64,000 nt of DNA from Nepenthes gracilis (lineage: Eukaryota; Streptophyta; Magnoliopsida; Caryophyllales; Nepenthaceae). A model generated the notes under the pieces. It saw only the letters and a list, made by a program, of their open reading frames with translations, searched no databases and was not told where the DNA came from. A program made the position numbers and the translations under genes. Of the stretch, positions 1 to 13,530 are shown one piece after another (the first letter of the stretch is position 1; the number at the start of each line of letters is the position of its first letter). The stretch lies in assembly GCA_033239525.1 (NCBI GenBank), contig BSYO01000028.1:14315597-14379596 (forward strand), in the 5' to 3' direction.

Positions 1-3000
1 CTAAACCAACAACAAAGCGGGCCATTTGACACGAATAAGTACTTCAAGCCATCAAACATGACTTCTTCACAAAACCCTAGCAATTTGGACACCTCTTCAC
101 CATTTCTCGCCCCTTCTCCTCCTCCTGCTGCTGCTTATGGTCTAACCCCATCCTCCTCTTACCCTCCACTTACTGGCCCCTACTCATTTCCCCCTCAAAC
201 TCCCCCATTTTACCACATGGCCTTGCCTCAAGATCAGCTCTCTAACCTGCATCACCAGAGGTCTGTCTCATTCCCTACCCCTCCTCTCCAGCCTACTCTC
301 ACTAATGCCACTTCTCAACACACTAATCCTGGTGCTAGATTGATGGCTTTGCTTAGTGCCCCGCCATCCAATTTCGACTATTCGCACCAACCTGCCATTC
401 CCTTGACCACCATTCAGTCGTCTTCTTCAGGAGGTTCAGACTTTTTGATGCCTGTGAACATGCCGGTTTCAGCTTCAGGCCAGCCTCTTCATGCTATTAA
501 TTCCGCAATTTCCCAGCCTGCCCCTATGCGAATGCCAAGCAGTAAACTACCAAAGGGGAGGCATTTGGTTGGCGATCATGTGGTTTACGATGTGGATGTG
601 AGGTTGCAAGGCGAGGTGCAACCACAACTTGAAGTTACACCAATCACAAAGTATGTCTCAGATCCTGGGCTCATCTTGGGGCACCAAATTGCTGTCAATA
701 AGACATACATATGTTATGGGCTTAAGCTGGGAGCAGTCCGGGTGCTCAATATAAACACTGCATTGCGATCTCTGCTGCGTGGTCATACACAGGTTCACTG
801 TCCCTTATAGAATGAATCTTGTGTGAAATGTCATGATAGCTTCTATGGGAAAGTTCCTGTTAGCTTGAATTATCATGTTATGGTAACTTTCTATTTGTGC
901 TTACTATTTCTTGCTTCGTTTTTTCCCCCTTCAGTTTTGGTGTTATTCCTCCACTGACCCCTGGAAACAAGATTTGGTTTTACTGTGTTGCAGTGGTTGC
1001 CATATCAGGGCTTAAGTAGTTACTTATTTCCTCCATGACTTTCAATGCACAAAGATGTCAGAGCTCTGAGATTCTGTCTTAAGCAGAAAAGTAGTCTGTT
1101 CTTCTGGAGCATAATTTTCTTGTAGTTTAGTGCTTGAGTTCCTCTTTTTTTGTGTGAATTTTCAGCTGGCAGTTTTAGCAGGATCAGAACTACCATATGC
1201 TTGAAAAGTCTTTTCTTGCAACATAGTTAAGGAATATTTCTCATTTACTTTTTCTTCAATTTCAACTCCTTTAGAGGGTTGTCATAGGTTGTATGAGAAT
1301 AATGATAATACTAGTTTGAACTAATTTGGAAGTAACATTGTTTTAAATTGTTGTGTCACGGGTGTATAGTTGACAAACATAAGGGTCATCGCGTCTATAT
1401 AGTAATGGTTAGGGTGCATGTTGTGACTCATATTCAAATCTGGTGATGGTCTTACCACTTGCTTAGGCCAATGACTTGGGTCCAATGCCCATTGACTTCC
1501 CTCATCTTACCTATCCTGCTTGGAGGGGTGTGGGAGGAGTAGGAGTTAATTTTAGCGAAACAGTTCATTGCATGTTTATTTAATTGTACTGCTTTTACTT
1601 TATACATTCTATCCAAGCTGTTCATTGGAAGTTTATTCAATTGTAGTATGTTTTATTAGAACATTCTATGCCACTTGAGGTGCATGCAAATGACCAATGC
1701 CCAGGTTGTTCTCATAGATTGAACTATAACCTCCAAGTTACAATAGGGTAATCTTATAGTTGCGCCTGGACTCAACCGCTATTGGTCAACATGATGACTA
1801 GGAAAATTAGGTCAGGTGTATTTTGTTTCTTGGTTATTCATCTTAAAATTTGTGGACACATTACTCCATGAGGATTTGAGAGTTAGTGAGATTAATATGT
1901 GGCATATGCTGGATGAAAATATTGGAAACAGGCAGGAATGATAGAGTGGCTTATGTTTTGATTTATGCATTAGCCAATTAAAGCATTCGTTTTAGGTTTG
2001 GCAACCAAAAGTATGATTCATTTGCTATTGGCAGGGATGAGGATTCCAAAAGAGTGTTTCAACCAATCTTTTCCATAAAATTAAAGAATCTATCAAATTC
2101 TTAGGGCTGGCAATTTTTGTCATGAGAACAGGGCAATTGTTCCAAAATAGAAGTGGTGGGGAATATAAAGGCATGACTGTTTATAAAGTCAGAAAAGAGT
2201 TTTTTGTTTAAAATCTTGGTTTATTTTTCAGAAATTTTTTGTCTGGGATTTGCTTGTTTTAGCTGTCTTTGAAGTTACTTGGTTTTATTGAAGAGGTGGG
2301 TGTGGTTGACTTGATTTAAACAGCTGACATGTCTTTGTCTGGATATTCTTAATATATATATTTTTTCTAATAAAAGAAGTTATAGTAATGATAAATTCAT
2401 GGGTTCTTTTGGACGTGCCATCCTGATTTCGCACTATCCAAGAAGTTAGCAATTTCAAATTATTTTGTGTTTGAACACATTTATATTTGTTTCTTTCTTA
2501 CTTAAAGCAATGGAAAGTGAACATTAAAGCTGAAATAGACTGTTGCATAGAAGATGACCTACGGAGCTTTGGGCATGTATGATATCATTTCTTAAAGATC
2601 CCTATCAGAAAAAGGAAGAGCTTGCATGATAACATATATGGATGTACTAGTTTCATCCATACCATATTGCCATCTGAAAAATTGTGTCTTGTTTTCTGAA
2701 TTCTCAATCATGTATTTGTATGTTACTTCTTCTTGGGGGGCTCCATGGCTGCTGGGAAAGGCTGTTCATTTTCTTGTCGTTTTCCTGATGGTTTGCAGAG
2801 AGATATGGGTTTGGTCCATTATGTCGATCTTATGTTGTATGTATGTAGGGCCCATTAGTACTCCAAGCATTCTCAGCATTTTTGCCTGGCTGATTTTCCA
2901 TTGGTTGTCAATCAATTTTGGATCGAAAATATATCACCATATTTGTCTTATTATCTTCTGATGGAGAACAAAATTTTATAGATAATGACAAATAGAGGAA

Positions 3001-6000
3001 AGGATGCAATAAAATTGAAGTCATTAAGAAATCCTTCACATGGCCTCTCCATTATAACAAAATCTTGTCCATCATAATTGCTCTCTGTTGTTGACCTACT
3101 CTCGTTGGTTAATTCATGTGCAAAAGGAAAAATCTGGTTCTAATGATTATTTCTCTGCTGTATATTTCTTGATACTGCATTTGCATCCTGGACAATAGTG
3201 TCATCTCTTTCTTACCAATCAAATTTGGTATAGACGCCTCCATCTTTGTGAAATGCCTTAAACTTTGTGTAACTGATTAAGCACAACTATGTAAATGACG
3301 TGTTAGGAGATGTTCAATTTTAGTAGTTATAATATGAAGAATGCTTGATAGTTTGTTTATTTAGTAACTATTTACTCTCACTACATAGTTTCAAATCATG
3401 AACAAAGACAGTGAACATATGATGGACAATTTTCCTCTTGTGCATATTTTTTTTAACATTCTAATGTTTTGTATGTTGCTTGATGATTTGTATTCAGTAT
3501 TTTTTTTTTTTTTTAAAAAAGGCCACGGATTCCCTCCTGTTAGGACCAATACATGAGTTCTTCTTAAAGCTATAAGGGAAAGGGCTGCTCTGTAATGTTT
3601 TGGAAGCTGAATGATCTATCAGCGCTGGTTAGGTTTTTGGAATATAATAATGAGACCTTGTTATCCATTATGTAGAAATTCATGTAATCAGATTTTTTTC
3701 AAATGAGTCCAAAATGAACAAAGTGCACCGAGCTTCAGGAAACCAAGAAACTGTTAAAGAGCTATCAGATCATTATTAGTTACCCATAAGTAACAGGTCT
3801 TTTTCACTAGCTATTTGTCATCGCTGGTGACTATGCCAAGGGTCTCATTAGCCATTGTACATGGAACTCTATGATAACAATCCATCCAATATTTTGTTGT
3901 TGAAGTCTCAATGCAAAATTTGCTCCCTTTGGAGCTAACTTGCTAAAATTGACAATTAGCATTTCATTTTTGCTTAATCAAGAAATTACAGGTCATCACA
4001 CTGCATTGTAATCGAACTTTGAATAAAACTAAATTTGTATTGCATGCTTGAACAGAGAGGAGCCTGATATTTTTCCATATGGGGGAAAAAGACTGCAAAG
4101 GGCACACCATTGTGTTATTAGGCAGTATCTATAGAAACAAAAATGTATGCACCCTTAAAAGTTGTGAAGAAAAATGATTGATAAGTATCTCTTGTTATGT
4201 TGGTTTAATTGTTCCGAGTTTCAGATTGGAGGATTGGGAAGATGATTTGCTATTTTGTAAGCTAGATGAGCTCCTTTGATTTGTTTTGTCTAATAGTGTT
4301 ATTTATTCTGTTGTTTCTTTAATTGAATAATCACAATCCTGAGGGATGTACACCAATAGTTTTTGTTGAGAAAATGATATTCCACTGATTTTGGATTGTT
4401 TGTTACATTTGTATGAGTAGCTTCCATTGATTCATTGCACAGTTCAGTTATATTTGGTGATATATCAACATCTTTGTCCCTTCAGATGCAGTTGTGATGT
4501 GTCATACTATGATAACTGAATTGATAACACAACGTATTTGTTATCTGTAAAATTGTTTATTGTTTATTTTGCAGTTTAGTTTTGTCAGTGTTTAAGCTTT
4601 CTCTATTTTTAGTGTCTTGTAAATGCCCTTTTTTTTAATAAAAATTACTTTTGTCCCCTTTTCTGCAGAGGGTCACAGACATGGCATTCTTTGCTGAGGA
4701 TGTTCATCTTTTGGCTAGGTATTCTTCTAATCCTGACTTCAAAATCATATAGGCTTTATCATTCAGTTTGCTTACATGAATTGATGCAGTGCAAGCATTG
4801 ATGGCCGGGTATATGTATGGAAGATCTCTGAAGGTCCAGATGAAGAAGATAAGCCTCAAATTTTGGGGAATATCGTAATTGCTATTCATATAATTGGGGA
4901 AGAAGGGTCTTTTCATCCACGCATTTGTTGGCATTGCCATAAACAAGTAAGCATTTTCATCTTGAGTCACCTTCATTTGTGATGATGAAAAGGTCAGGTT
5001 TATTGGCATTGCCATCAAGAAGTTAGCATTTTTCTTGAGTTCACCACCCTTATGTATGAGAAATCAAGCTCTTAGTTTTCCTTTTCTTTCTTTTGGGAAA
5101 CTGTGGAGGGTTCTGAAATTGATGTGGCTCTTTGTATCATCGAGTTGAGCTGTTTTCCTTTGGTGATCTGTTGTTTGAGAACTCTCTTCTGCAGGAAATA
5201 TTGGTTGTGGCTGTTGGCACAAGTGTTCTGAGAATTGATACAACGAAGGTTGCTATAGGTGAAGTTGTTACAGCAGAGAAGCCTCTTCTTTGTCCTCTGG
5301 ATAAGCTGATTGATGGGGTCCAATTTGTTGGTAAACATGATGGAGAGGTGACTGATTTGTCCATGTGCCAATGGATGACAACTCGCTTGGTTTCAGCTTC
5401 AAAGGATGGCACGGTTTGTATGATTCCTTTTCTTTTCATAAATGGATGTGCTCACTCAAAAGTAAAGAGGATAATTTCTAATCCTTTTAAAAAGATGTGA
5501 AAAAAAAATTATGGAGGGAATTTGATGGCTCATAGCTCTCCACTGTATACTAATTAGGAAATGCCTTATACCTCCAACAGGATGATGAACCCTAGAAAAT
5601 TATGTTGCCAATGCTTTATAAATAACCTTTTATTGCAGCTACAGCATAATTAACTTAATTCCCCAATTGACCTTTGTTTTTGAAGGGAATTTAGAATTAA
5701 AATTTGTTGTTCCTGAATGTCCATTGTGTAACAATAATGGGATTTACAAGTGATCAATCTATTGACTAATGAATAAAATGTGGTATTATAAAAGGAATGA
5801 GGCAGGACTTTTTTTAATGAGTTTTGACTGCCAAATGGTCGGTTCATATGGAGAATGCTATCCTTTGTCGCTGTTAAGGAAACAAAACGGTGTTTATTCC
5901 GCCTTTGCAGATTGGTATTTTCCGTTGGGTAAAATTTCTCGATTCAGTTGTATTTAAGAAGTGATATTCTTGACATTGCTAGTATGTAATTCTCTGTTGC

Positions 6001-9000
6001 TACAGATTAAGATTTGGGGAGATAGGACAACACAACCTCTTCTAGTGCTTAGGCCCCATGGCAGTCAGCCTGTTGATGCAGCAATCTTTTTGACTTCCCC
6101 ACACCGTCCAGATCATATCATACTTGTCACAGCGGTATCCAAGTTTTTCCCATTTTGGTATTTTATTCACTAAGCATGTGCCACTCGTCTTTCCATGTTG
6201 TTTTGTGTATATCATGAATAAGTCACATCTCTATTTAAATTCTATGGGTGTGCTTCACTCGAGCTAGCTTCTAAAGAGACATATGTTGTAATGTTTCGAT
6301 CTTTTTACAGGGGCCGCAAAATCGGGAAGTGAAAGTGTGGGCTTCATCAAGTGAAGAAGGGTGGCTGCTGCCCAGTGACTCTGAATCATGGAGATGCATC
6401 CAGACATTGGAGTTGAAGAGTTCTGCAGAGTCTCGAATGGATGAGGCATTCTTTAATCAAGTTGTGGGATTATCTCAAGTGGGCCTTCTTCTACTTGCAA
6501 ATGCCAAGAAGAATGCTATATATGCTGTACACTTGGAGTATGGTGCTAACCCCTTTGCCACCTGCATGGATTATTTAGCCGAGTTTACTGTAACTATGCC
6601 GATTTTGAGTTTTACTGGGACAAGTGATATACTACAACATGGAGAACACATAGTTCAAGTTTACTGTGTCCAGACACAAGCCATACAACAGTATGCTCTG
6701 GACCTATCTCAATGCTTGCCCCCACCAGTAGAAAACTTGGGGTCAGACAAATCAGACCTCAATATTTCTCGTGATGCAACAGAGGGAGCTTTTAGTTTAC
6801 AGCCCTCAGGAAGTAAAGTGTCTGAGGTATCTAATTCTGCACCCAAATTATGTAATCAGACTACGCTACCTCAAAGCATACCTGAGGTTGCGGTTCCAGT
6901 GAGATCTGCTTCTGGTACAGCCACTTCTCAGGAAATTTCCTCTTCAAGCATGGAATCTCCTGTTGCCATATTACCAGTAGCTAACCATGTTGTTGCTTCT
7001 GTTGCATCACCACCTGTTCCTGTGAGTCCAAGATTATCGGGGAAACTCAGCGATATTCATGGTGACCAAGCTGTTACTGAGTCTGCAGTCGATTGGCAAA
7101 TGGATAATGCTCAAACGCATTTGTCTGGTGTAGCTGCTGCTTCTGATGGTAATAGAATTTCACACTGTAATGTTTCAGATGTTCATGCTCCACCTGTCAT
7201 GTTCAAGCACCCAACTCATCTGATAACTCCCTCTGAGATTATGGCCATGACATCATCTGAGATTCTCTCTTTTTCTGAGGAAAAATGTGAGGGGGAAGCT
7301 AAAATTCAAGATGATGTTGTTCATAATGATATGGGTAATGTTGAGTTGGAGGTTAAAGAAGTTGAAGCAAGATTTTCTCAGGATGGTGGATCTGGTTTTC
7401 GGGAAGAAAATCAAACCCACATAGAGAGGAAGGAAAAGTCCTTTTGTTCTCAGGCATCAGATCTTGGGGCTGACTTGAGAAGGGAGTATTGTATACTACC
7501 AGCTGAAACTTCTGTCATGGAAGAGGCACATGGAATTGTGGAGGCTCTAACACAACCTTCAAATTCTGGTGATGAAGTGGATGAAACCACAAATGATATC
7601 TCTGAAAAATCAGATGCTTATTCTGCAACAGAAGCAGCTCCCCAGTCGCCAAAACCTATTTCGAAAGGGAAAAAACAGAAAGGAAAAAACTCTCTAGCAT
7701 CTGGTCCACCATCCTCATCTCCAAGCGTTTTTAATTCAGCAGTTCAGTTGAATGAAGCTGGTGCCACTACAAGCGTGCCCACGTTGGAAGCTGCCTTTCC
7801 ATTAATTCAGGATATGTTTAATCAGGTGACTGTTTTGAATTGATGTTAGGTACTTTTGTGATTCAAAGTAAGGTGCACTTGGTTTTCCATTTGGGCTCAA
7901 TTGCTTAACCCGAAGGGCCAATTTTCACCCTAATCAAACTGTTTTTTTTACCAAGGTTTGTTTTCTTTTTCCTGTTTGCATGGGCTAATTTTTGAGAACC
8001 ATGGCCCTTAAGTTGATCCTGTAGTTTTTGCTTTCACTATATATATATATTGGCTCAAATGCTCTAATGATTTAAAAGCTCGTCTAAAGAGATCCTCCTG
8101 CAGAACCTCTTGTAACCACTTGTCAAAAGCTCCCAAATCAACATGGGAAAATACTTTTTTCAGCAGAACTATACACTTCTTTAAAGCCCAAGAGTCGAGA
8201 TACCTTTTTCCTTGAGTTCCATTGGGAGCTCCATTTGTTGGAGGGCTGGACATCAGGGGTGGCCTCTCCCCCGTCACACAGCTCCCAGCCTTTCAAGTTT
8301 TGAACCTGAGACTGCTGACCTAAAATCTCTATCTCAAACCCTACTGTTGTTTTGTTGAGGATCATAACACCTATCTTTCAGTACACATAACCCCTCTATT
8401 TAGTTACAACTTTTGTTCACCTCTCATATGTTGAGATTTATTTTTTGATCAAAGTTAACCTTGAAGGCTTTTTTTTTGTACTTTAGGGGTAAAGCTTTGA
8501 ACATTTTGACTTTCCTCATACCCAACAATGTGAGAGACTTTTGTTCCAGAGCTCTCCTTTATTGGTCATCTCTAATTAAGCATCCGTTTAAGCATAAGTA
8601 AATGATGCCTTTGTAGAATTTCATTTGTTCCCCACCTAACTAGCATACACGTTCTCCATTTCATCAATTTTTAATAAAAAATGCTCATGTTTGCACACGA
8701 CTTTGTTTCTGTAGATGGAACATCTGACCTCTTGGTCGCAATAAAGAAACCCTACTGTCACATTTGGCTCATGCTCTCCATGAATGTTTAGTGAAGCCCG
8801 TTAAAGCAGCATGCTTTTCAAACCAAAATGTAATTTTTCCCTTCTAACAGCAGATCCTTCAGCTGAGAAAAATGATTAGGCATTTTTCATGGCAAAAACT
8901 ATTGCAGTATCTCTAGAAATGCCTTGGTAAAATCCATCAGTATTGTTCTTTCACTTGTCTTGTGGAAAATCAGGCACTGACTTGTACAGTCCTGTATATT

Positions 9001-12000
9001 GCTGATGTTGCCTGTTCTACAACTGAGGTGTCTGTTCGTCATGCTGGCTAAAATAATATACAATCTTTTGCATCTTATATGGTGTTATTATGGTGACATC
9101 TTTTCAGAAAGCCTGTGGTCATTCTTTTCTTCTGAACTTTTTCTCTGCAGCTAGTAACTATGCAGAAAGAAATGCAGAAGCAGATGACTACGATGGTTGC
9201 TGTCCCCATTACAAAAGAAGGAAGAAGACTAGAGGCAGCCTTAGGACGGAGCATGGAGAAAGCTATGAAGGCCAATGTTGATTCTCTGTGGGCTCATATC
9301 CAAGAGGAAAATGCAAAAATTGAAAAGTTGATACGAGATCGTACACAGCAAATAATAAGTTTGTTAACCTCTTTTGTCAACAAGGAGTTGCTGGCCATCT
9401 TGGATAAAACACTGAAGAAAGAATTAGCCACAGTTGGTGCAAATGTAGCTCGGACAGTCATCCCAGTTATTGAGAAAGGAATTCCCTCAGCTATTGCAGA
9501 GTCTTTTCAGGTTTGACTAGTCAATCTCTCGGTCTAGTAAAAAATCAAGGCTGCAACATTCTAATTTAAGTTTATGGTCTGGAGACAGAGATCTGTAGGT
9601 GACAAGGCAGTGAATCAACTAGATAGGTCAATCAGTTCAAAAGTTGAAGCTACAGTTGCAAGGCACATCCAAGCACAATTTCAAACTTCTGGCAGACAAG
9701 CACTTCAGGTATTTTTTATATGTTATAGCACTTAGGTATTTGTATATGCGGTATTGATGAATCATGTTGATATGCTACACACATGTTTGCTTTTTTATAA
9801 GCACTTTCTGGTCTTTCCATAATTGTATGTGATTTACTAATTCTATGGTCCTAACCCCTAATGAATCATGGAAGGGATTACTTTAGTGCCTTTATGATCA
9901 GTTCTGTTTTGGAGTTATACCAGTGATGTAGGACGTTTGATAACCTAGGGATAAACCCAAGCAACTGGTACAATTCCCTTCAACACTGTAAGTGGATAAA
10001 TTTATGACAATATTTATGGACATGCTGGGTAATCTTTTCCAAAAGTTCAAAGTAAATCTACAAATTCAAATAAATGATGAGATGAAAATTATATACTAAT
10101 AATATTATTATATGGTATATACATACTTGATTACAAGATAGGACAGTCCTTTAAGGCGAACATTTCAACTCAAAATTTCTTGATTAGGTTTTGAGCCTTC
10201 TTGATAAGCAGACACTTTTTTTCATTTTTGAAACTGATTTGAGGATTAAAAAATTATATTTTTGCGTGTATTGATTTGTTTCTTCTATTCTATTTCACAA
10301 AATTGCACCATTTGTTTGCTTTCTTGTGTTCAAAGTTTAGCCCTTCAATTTTAGCATCCTTTCTCACAAAAAATTCCTAAAACTCAAATATTTTTCATGG
10401 GAGTCATCATGCAATCAAAAGAATTGATCTTATTGATAAATCAATGTCTTACTCCATGACTTTAAGAAAACAATAATTATAGCCCGGCAATTAGTTTGTT
10501 TTTTATTTGACTACTCATCTAGTCATCAAATAGAATTCATTGTTGATTTTGATTACCTAGCATACTCTATAAATCAGGGCCTCAAATATTGCCGTGCATT
10601 TGATTTTGAATAGAATGCATTAACCTTTATTTGAATCTTCACAAGCCTTGTTTTTTTTTACTGATGGACTTGTATATGCGCAGGATGGACTAAAATCTAC
10701 TTTGGAAGCGTTGATTATCCCTGCTTTTGAGATGTCATGCAAGGCAATGTTTGAGCAAGTTGACACTACATTTCAAAAGGGTATGGCTGAACATGCAGCA
10801 GCAGTGCAGCAGCAAATGGAGTCTGCAAATTCATCATTGGCACTTAGCTTAAAGGTGTATACTATATAGTCTTTTTTGGGTTTGCTACCTGTTGAATATT
10901 GTGTCATCTTTTCGCTGTACTATTTTCTAAGTAATTATTTCTGATGTCCAACATCATTGACCTGCCCATTCAGGATGCTATTACCTCGATATCATCTGTA
11001 ACTCATACCTTGAGTGAGGATTTGGCTGATGGCCAACGAAAGCTATTAGCACTTGCTGTCGCAGGGGCAAGCTCAAAAGGTGTAAATCCCTTGGTAACCC
11101 AACTGCCCAATGGACCTTTGGCTGGTTTGCGGGAGGTGTGCTTTTACTTATTTTCAATTAAAACCGAGATGTTCAAAATTGTAAATTTCCTGAAGTTGGC
11201 TATCTTGATTTTGGGTGATCTTGCAAATGCTAGGTTGAGCAGCCATTTGATCCTACCAAGGATCTATCCAGGCTAATATCGGAACACAAATATGAGGAAG
11301 CATTCACTGGTGCACTGCAGAGGAGTGATGTGTCAATTGTCTCTTGGTTATGTTCACAGGTATGCCTCAGTCGTTTGCAGTTGAAAAACTCCAATTGACA
11401 ATTGGGATGATGTGTAGAAATGATGGTTGATTGACTCTTCTGTCACTAGCTTTTTGTTTGGTCATACAACTTTCCTTGCGAAGTTGTATCATTTGGGGAA
11501 GGCTGCATGACTGGCTTTGGGTTAAAATTGGATGAAAATTCTTTCCAAGACTGACTCAAGGAAAGAGGGGGTTGACTGTGTGGGTTAGTATGGTGAAAAT
11601 GGGTATTTGGTGGGGATGAGAGCTTGGGTGCATGCGGTATATTAAGGCAGATAACCTGCACCCTTTGCTTGCACCGGATGATAATTGAATTCATATTTTA
11701 TTAAACATATATACTTTTATCAGGTCGACCTACAGGGAATTCTGTCTATGGTTCCTCCCCCATTGAGTCAAGGCGTCTTGCTTTCTCTTCTACAACAGCT
11801 TTCATGTGATATCTCCAAGGATACACCCAGAAAGGTGGCATGGATGACGGATGTTGCTGTAGCCATTAACCCAGCAGACCCAATGATAGCTGTGCATGTC
11901 CCGCATATTCTTGAGCAGGTCTACCAGATATTGAACCATCATCGCAGCCTTCCAACTGTCACACCAGCAGAAATATCAAGCGTGCGTGTTGTTATGCATG

Positions 12001-12032
12001 TCATCAATTCACTGTTGAAGGCCTGTAAATGA
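1..12032 (+). CDS. VCS: VARICOSE / EDC4 (Ge-1) mRNA-decapping scaffold, 12 exons, 5' partial
   Basis: Scaffold of the cytoplasmic decapping complex in P-bodies; in plants it bridges DCP1 and DCP2 and is a target of osmotic-stress SnRK2 kinases (family knowledge). Exons: 1-792, 4669-4718, 4790-4946, 5195-5413, 6006-6134, 6311-7825, 9151-9510, 9589-9708, 10684-10854, 10974-11135, 11234-11359, 11724-12032. All junctions are GT-AG and keep one frame, giving 1,369 residues plus stop; Arabidopsis VCS is about 1,340. Seen: a Ser/Pro-rich N-terminus, a WD40 propeller (about residues 185-575, with [17 protein letters not shown] and VTDLSMCQW), an acidic Ser/Thr linker (about 585-935), then the helical C-terminal Ge-1 region (955-1369, with DISKDTPRK and MHVINSLL). 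The frame is open to base 1, and the residues before the ATG at 58 ([12 protein letters not shown]) look like the conserved VCS N-terminus, so the true start is probably upstream of the window. Confidence 0.95.
793..4668 (+). other. VCS intron 1 (3.9 kb)
   Basis: The donor follows ...CACACAG at 792 and the acceptor is TTCTGCAG at 4668. The intron is T-rich, with a poly-T run near 3497-3514, and splits the first WD40 region. Short open frames inside it have no recognisable product. I see no transposon ends. Confidence 0.85.
5414..6005 (+). other. VCS intron 4
   Basis: An AT-rich 592-bp intron between WD40 exons. The donor is GTTTGT and the acceptor TACAG. Nothing else is recognised. Confidence 0.8.
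7826..9150 (+). other. VCS intron 6, with an antisense open stretch
   Basis: The donor is GTGACT and the acceptor TCTCTGCAG. At about 8008-8365 the minus strand is open in two overlapping frames (75 and 89 codons). Its composition is less AT-rich than the rest of the intron, so it may be an inserted fragment of something coding. I cannot assign it to a family and see no terminal repeats. Confidence 0.7.
9709..10683 (+). other. VCS intron 8
   Basis: A 975-bp AT-rich intron in the part encoding the helical C-terminal region. The donor is GTATTT and the acceptor GCGCAG. No gene or transposon is seen. Confidence 0.8.
11360..11723 (+). other. VCS intron 11
   Basis: A 364-bp intron before the last exon. 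The donor is GTATGC and the acceptor TATCAG. The minus-strand open frame here is not supported by any similarity I recognise. Confidence 0.8.
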
Positions 12033-13107
12033 TTCTCTATTTAGTGAGGCGGAAGCCGTCTGCTGATTTTCTTGCTCTCTTCTTAACCCCCTTCAGTTTC
12101 AGTTTTGGTTTTAGTTTTGATTTACCTTCGCATTTTCTGTTGGGGTTTTCATTGTTGCCTCTGCTTTTGCATGTTGAGAAACTATAAAGGAAGACTGCAA
12201 TGGAGAAGAGGTCCTGAGTATGTATGCTTGTATGAATGTACAAGGTGTCATGATGTAGATAAAGGAAAGGAAACAAAGTTGTTTTTTTAGCAAATGCTGC
12301 CATCTTATTATCTTGTCTGTCTTGAGTTTCTTCTCCATTTGCTGGCTGTCAGTCATAGTTATCTTATCATTGAGGAGGATAAGCATGCCTGTGTTCTCCC
12401 ATGTGCTGTGCAGTTCAACCTCCCCAATCTCTATAATGTTTGTACCTCCAATTCATTCTTGCTGTTTTGTTTTGTTTTGTTTTTGGAGGAAAAAGGTTTA
12501 GCGTTAATTGGACATCAGTGAGTTTGCAAACTGTATGCTAGCTCCTTGCCCTCACGGTGCAATATTTAGGAGGTGGAGGATTGCATTCATACCCTTTCAG
12601 CATGCTATGTTAATGGAAAATGGTGGAATAGGCATGCATGGAGGACACAAGCTGACGGCCCTCAAGGATAATGCTACACAGGCTGGACTGCTAGAACCGA
12701 AGACCTACCGCCTAAAAAGCAGCATTTTGTGCAGTGGATCAACTTAGTTTTTTGTTTTGCTTTGTGTTTGGGTATTTTTGAAAAGCTTTCATTTCTGTTG
12801 TGAATGCTGACATAGGAAAACCGATATATTTTTGCTGATAAAAAAGGAACAGGAGAAAGGCTCTTGTTATGATTTTGACGAAAACAAAATGCAGAAGCAC
12901 CACCGCCTTGGATCAGTTGAGCTTCCCAGCAGGAGCAGACCACCTAGTTACTCTCGTCTCCTGCAACATCTGTCTGCATTCATTAGGTTTTGGCCTTGGG
13001 GTGCTTCTGACTGATCTTGCCGTGCAACATGTTTGTAGGGGGGAAAATTGGAAATGAAAACTAGCAGTGGGACGTGACAGACGACCCTCAAAACTTATCA
13101 AGCTTAT
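12033..13107 (+). other. VCS 3' UTR and downstream flank
   Basis: T-rich sequence after the VCS stop codon with no further conserved coding frame. The 3' UTR probably occupies the first few hundred bases, but I could not place a polyadenylation site with confidence. Overlapping short open frames on both strands between 12,100 and 13,100 are unlikely to be genes. Confidence 0.5.
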
Positions 13108-13530
13108 TTAAGATGTGAAGCTTTGATGTGCATTTTATATTGAAAAGCTTGAGGTAAAACATCTAGTTTATAAGTTTGGGAAGTTTTTTTCCTCATAAGA
13201 TGCCCTTTTGGGGTAAGTTTTTCTCCTGAATTCGTGCGCGGATCAATGATGCTCTCATTAAGACTGGCCCTGGCTCGGAGAGGATAACCTGCGGAGGGTT
13301 ACACTTGAAAATGTCTACTCATAAGAATCGGTTTCTTCCCGGTGCGTGAAGGCAAAGTGAGGTGCTCACAGAGCGATCGCCGTTGGCGCCAGAATCATCG
13401 AAAGGAAAGGAGAAATGATGCGTGTTCACATTAAAAATTTTGAGATAAAATCTCCATCTTATAAATTTGGGGACTTTTCTGTCATAGGACGTCCTTTTAG
13501 GGTAGGTTCTCCTTCGTGCAGTTAGCTAAA
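13108..13530. repeat. Degenerate direct repeat pair, old LTR- or TRIM-like relic
   Basis: Two imperfect direct copies, about 13121-13240 and 13415-13522, share a run of motifs in the same order: TTATAAxTTTGGG, then TCATA(A/G)GA, then CCTTTT(G/A)GGGTA, then TTCTCCT. The unit is about 110 bp, with about 175 bp between copies. This layout fits a very short LTR element (TRIM), but I see no clear PBS next to the first copy and no target duplication. Confidence 0.4.

Noticed and set aside
58..60. ATG at 58 as the VCS start codon
   Set aside because: The upstream in-frame residues look like conserved VCS sequence, so it is probably an internal methionine.
12105..13101. Many overlapping frames of 60-91 codons on both strands downstream of VCS
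   Set aside because: They are mutually exclusive, low in complexity, and lie in UTR-like DNA with no similarity to known proteins.
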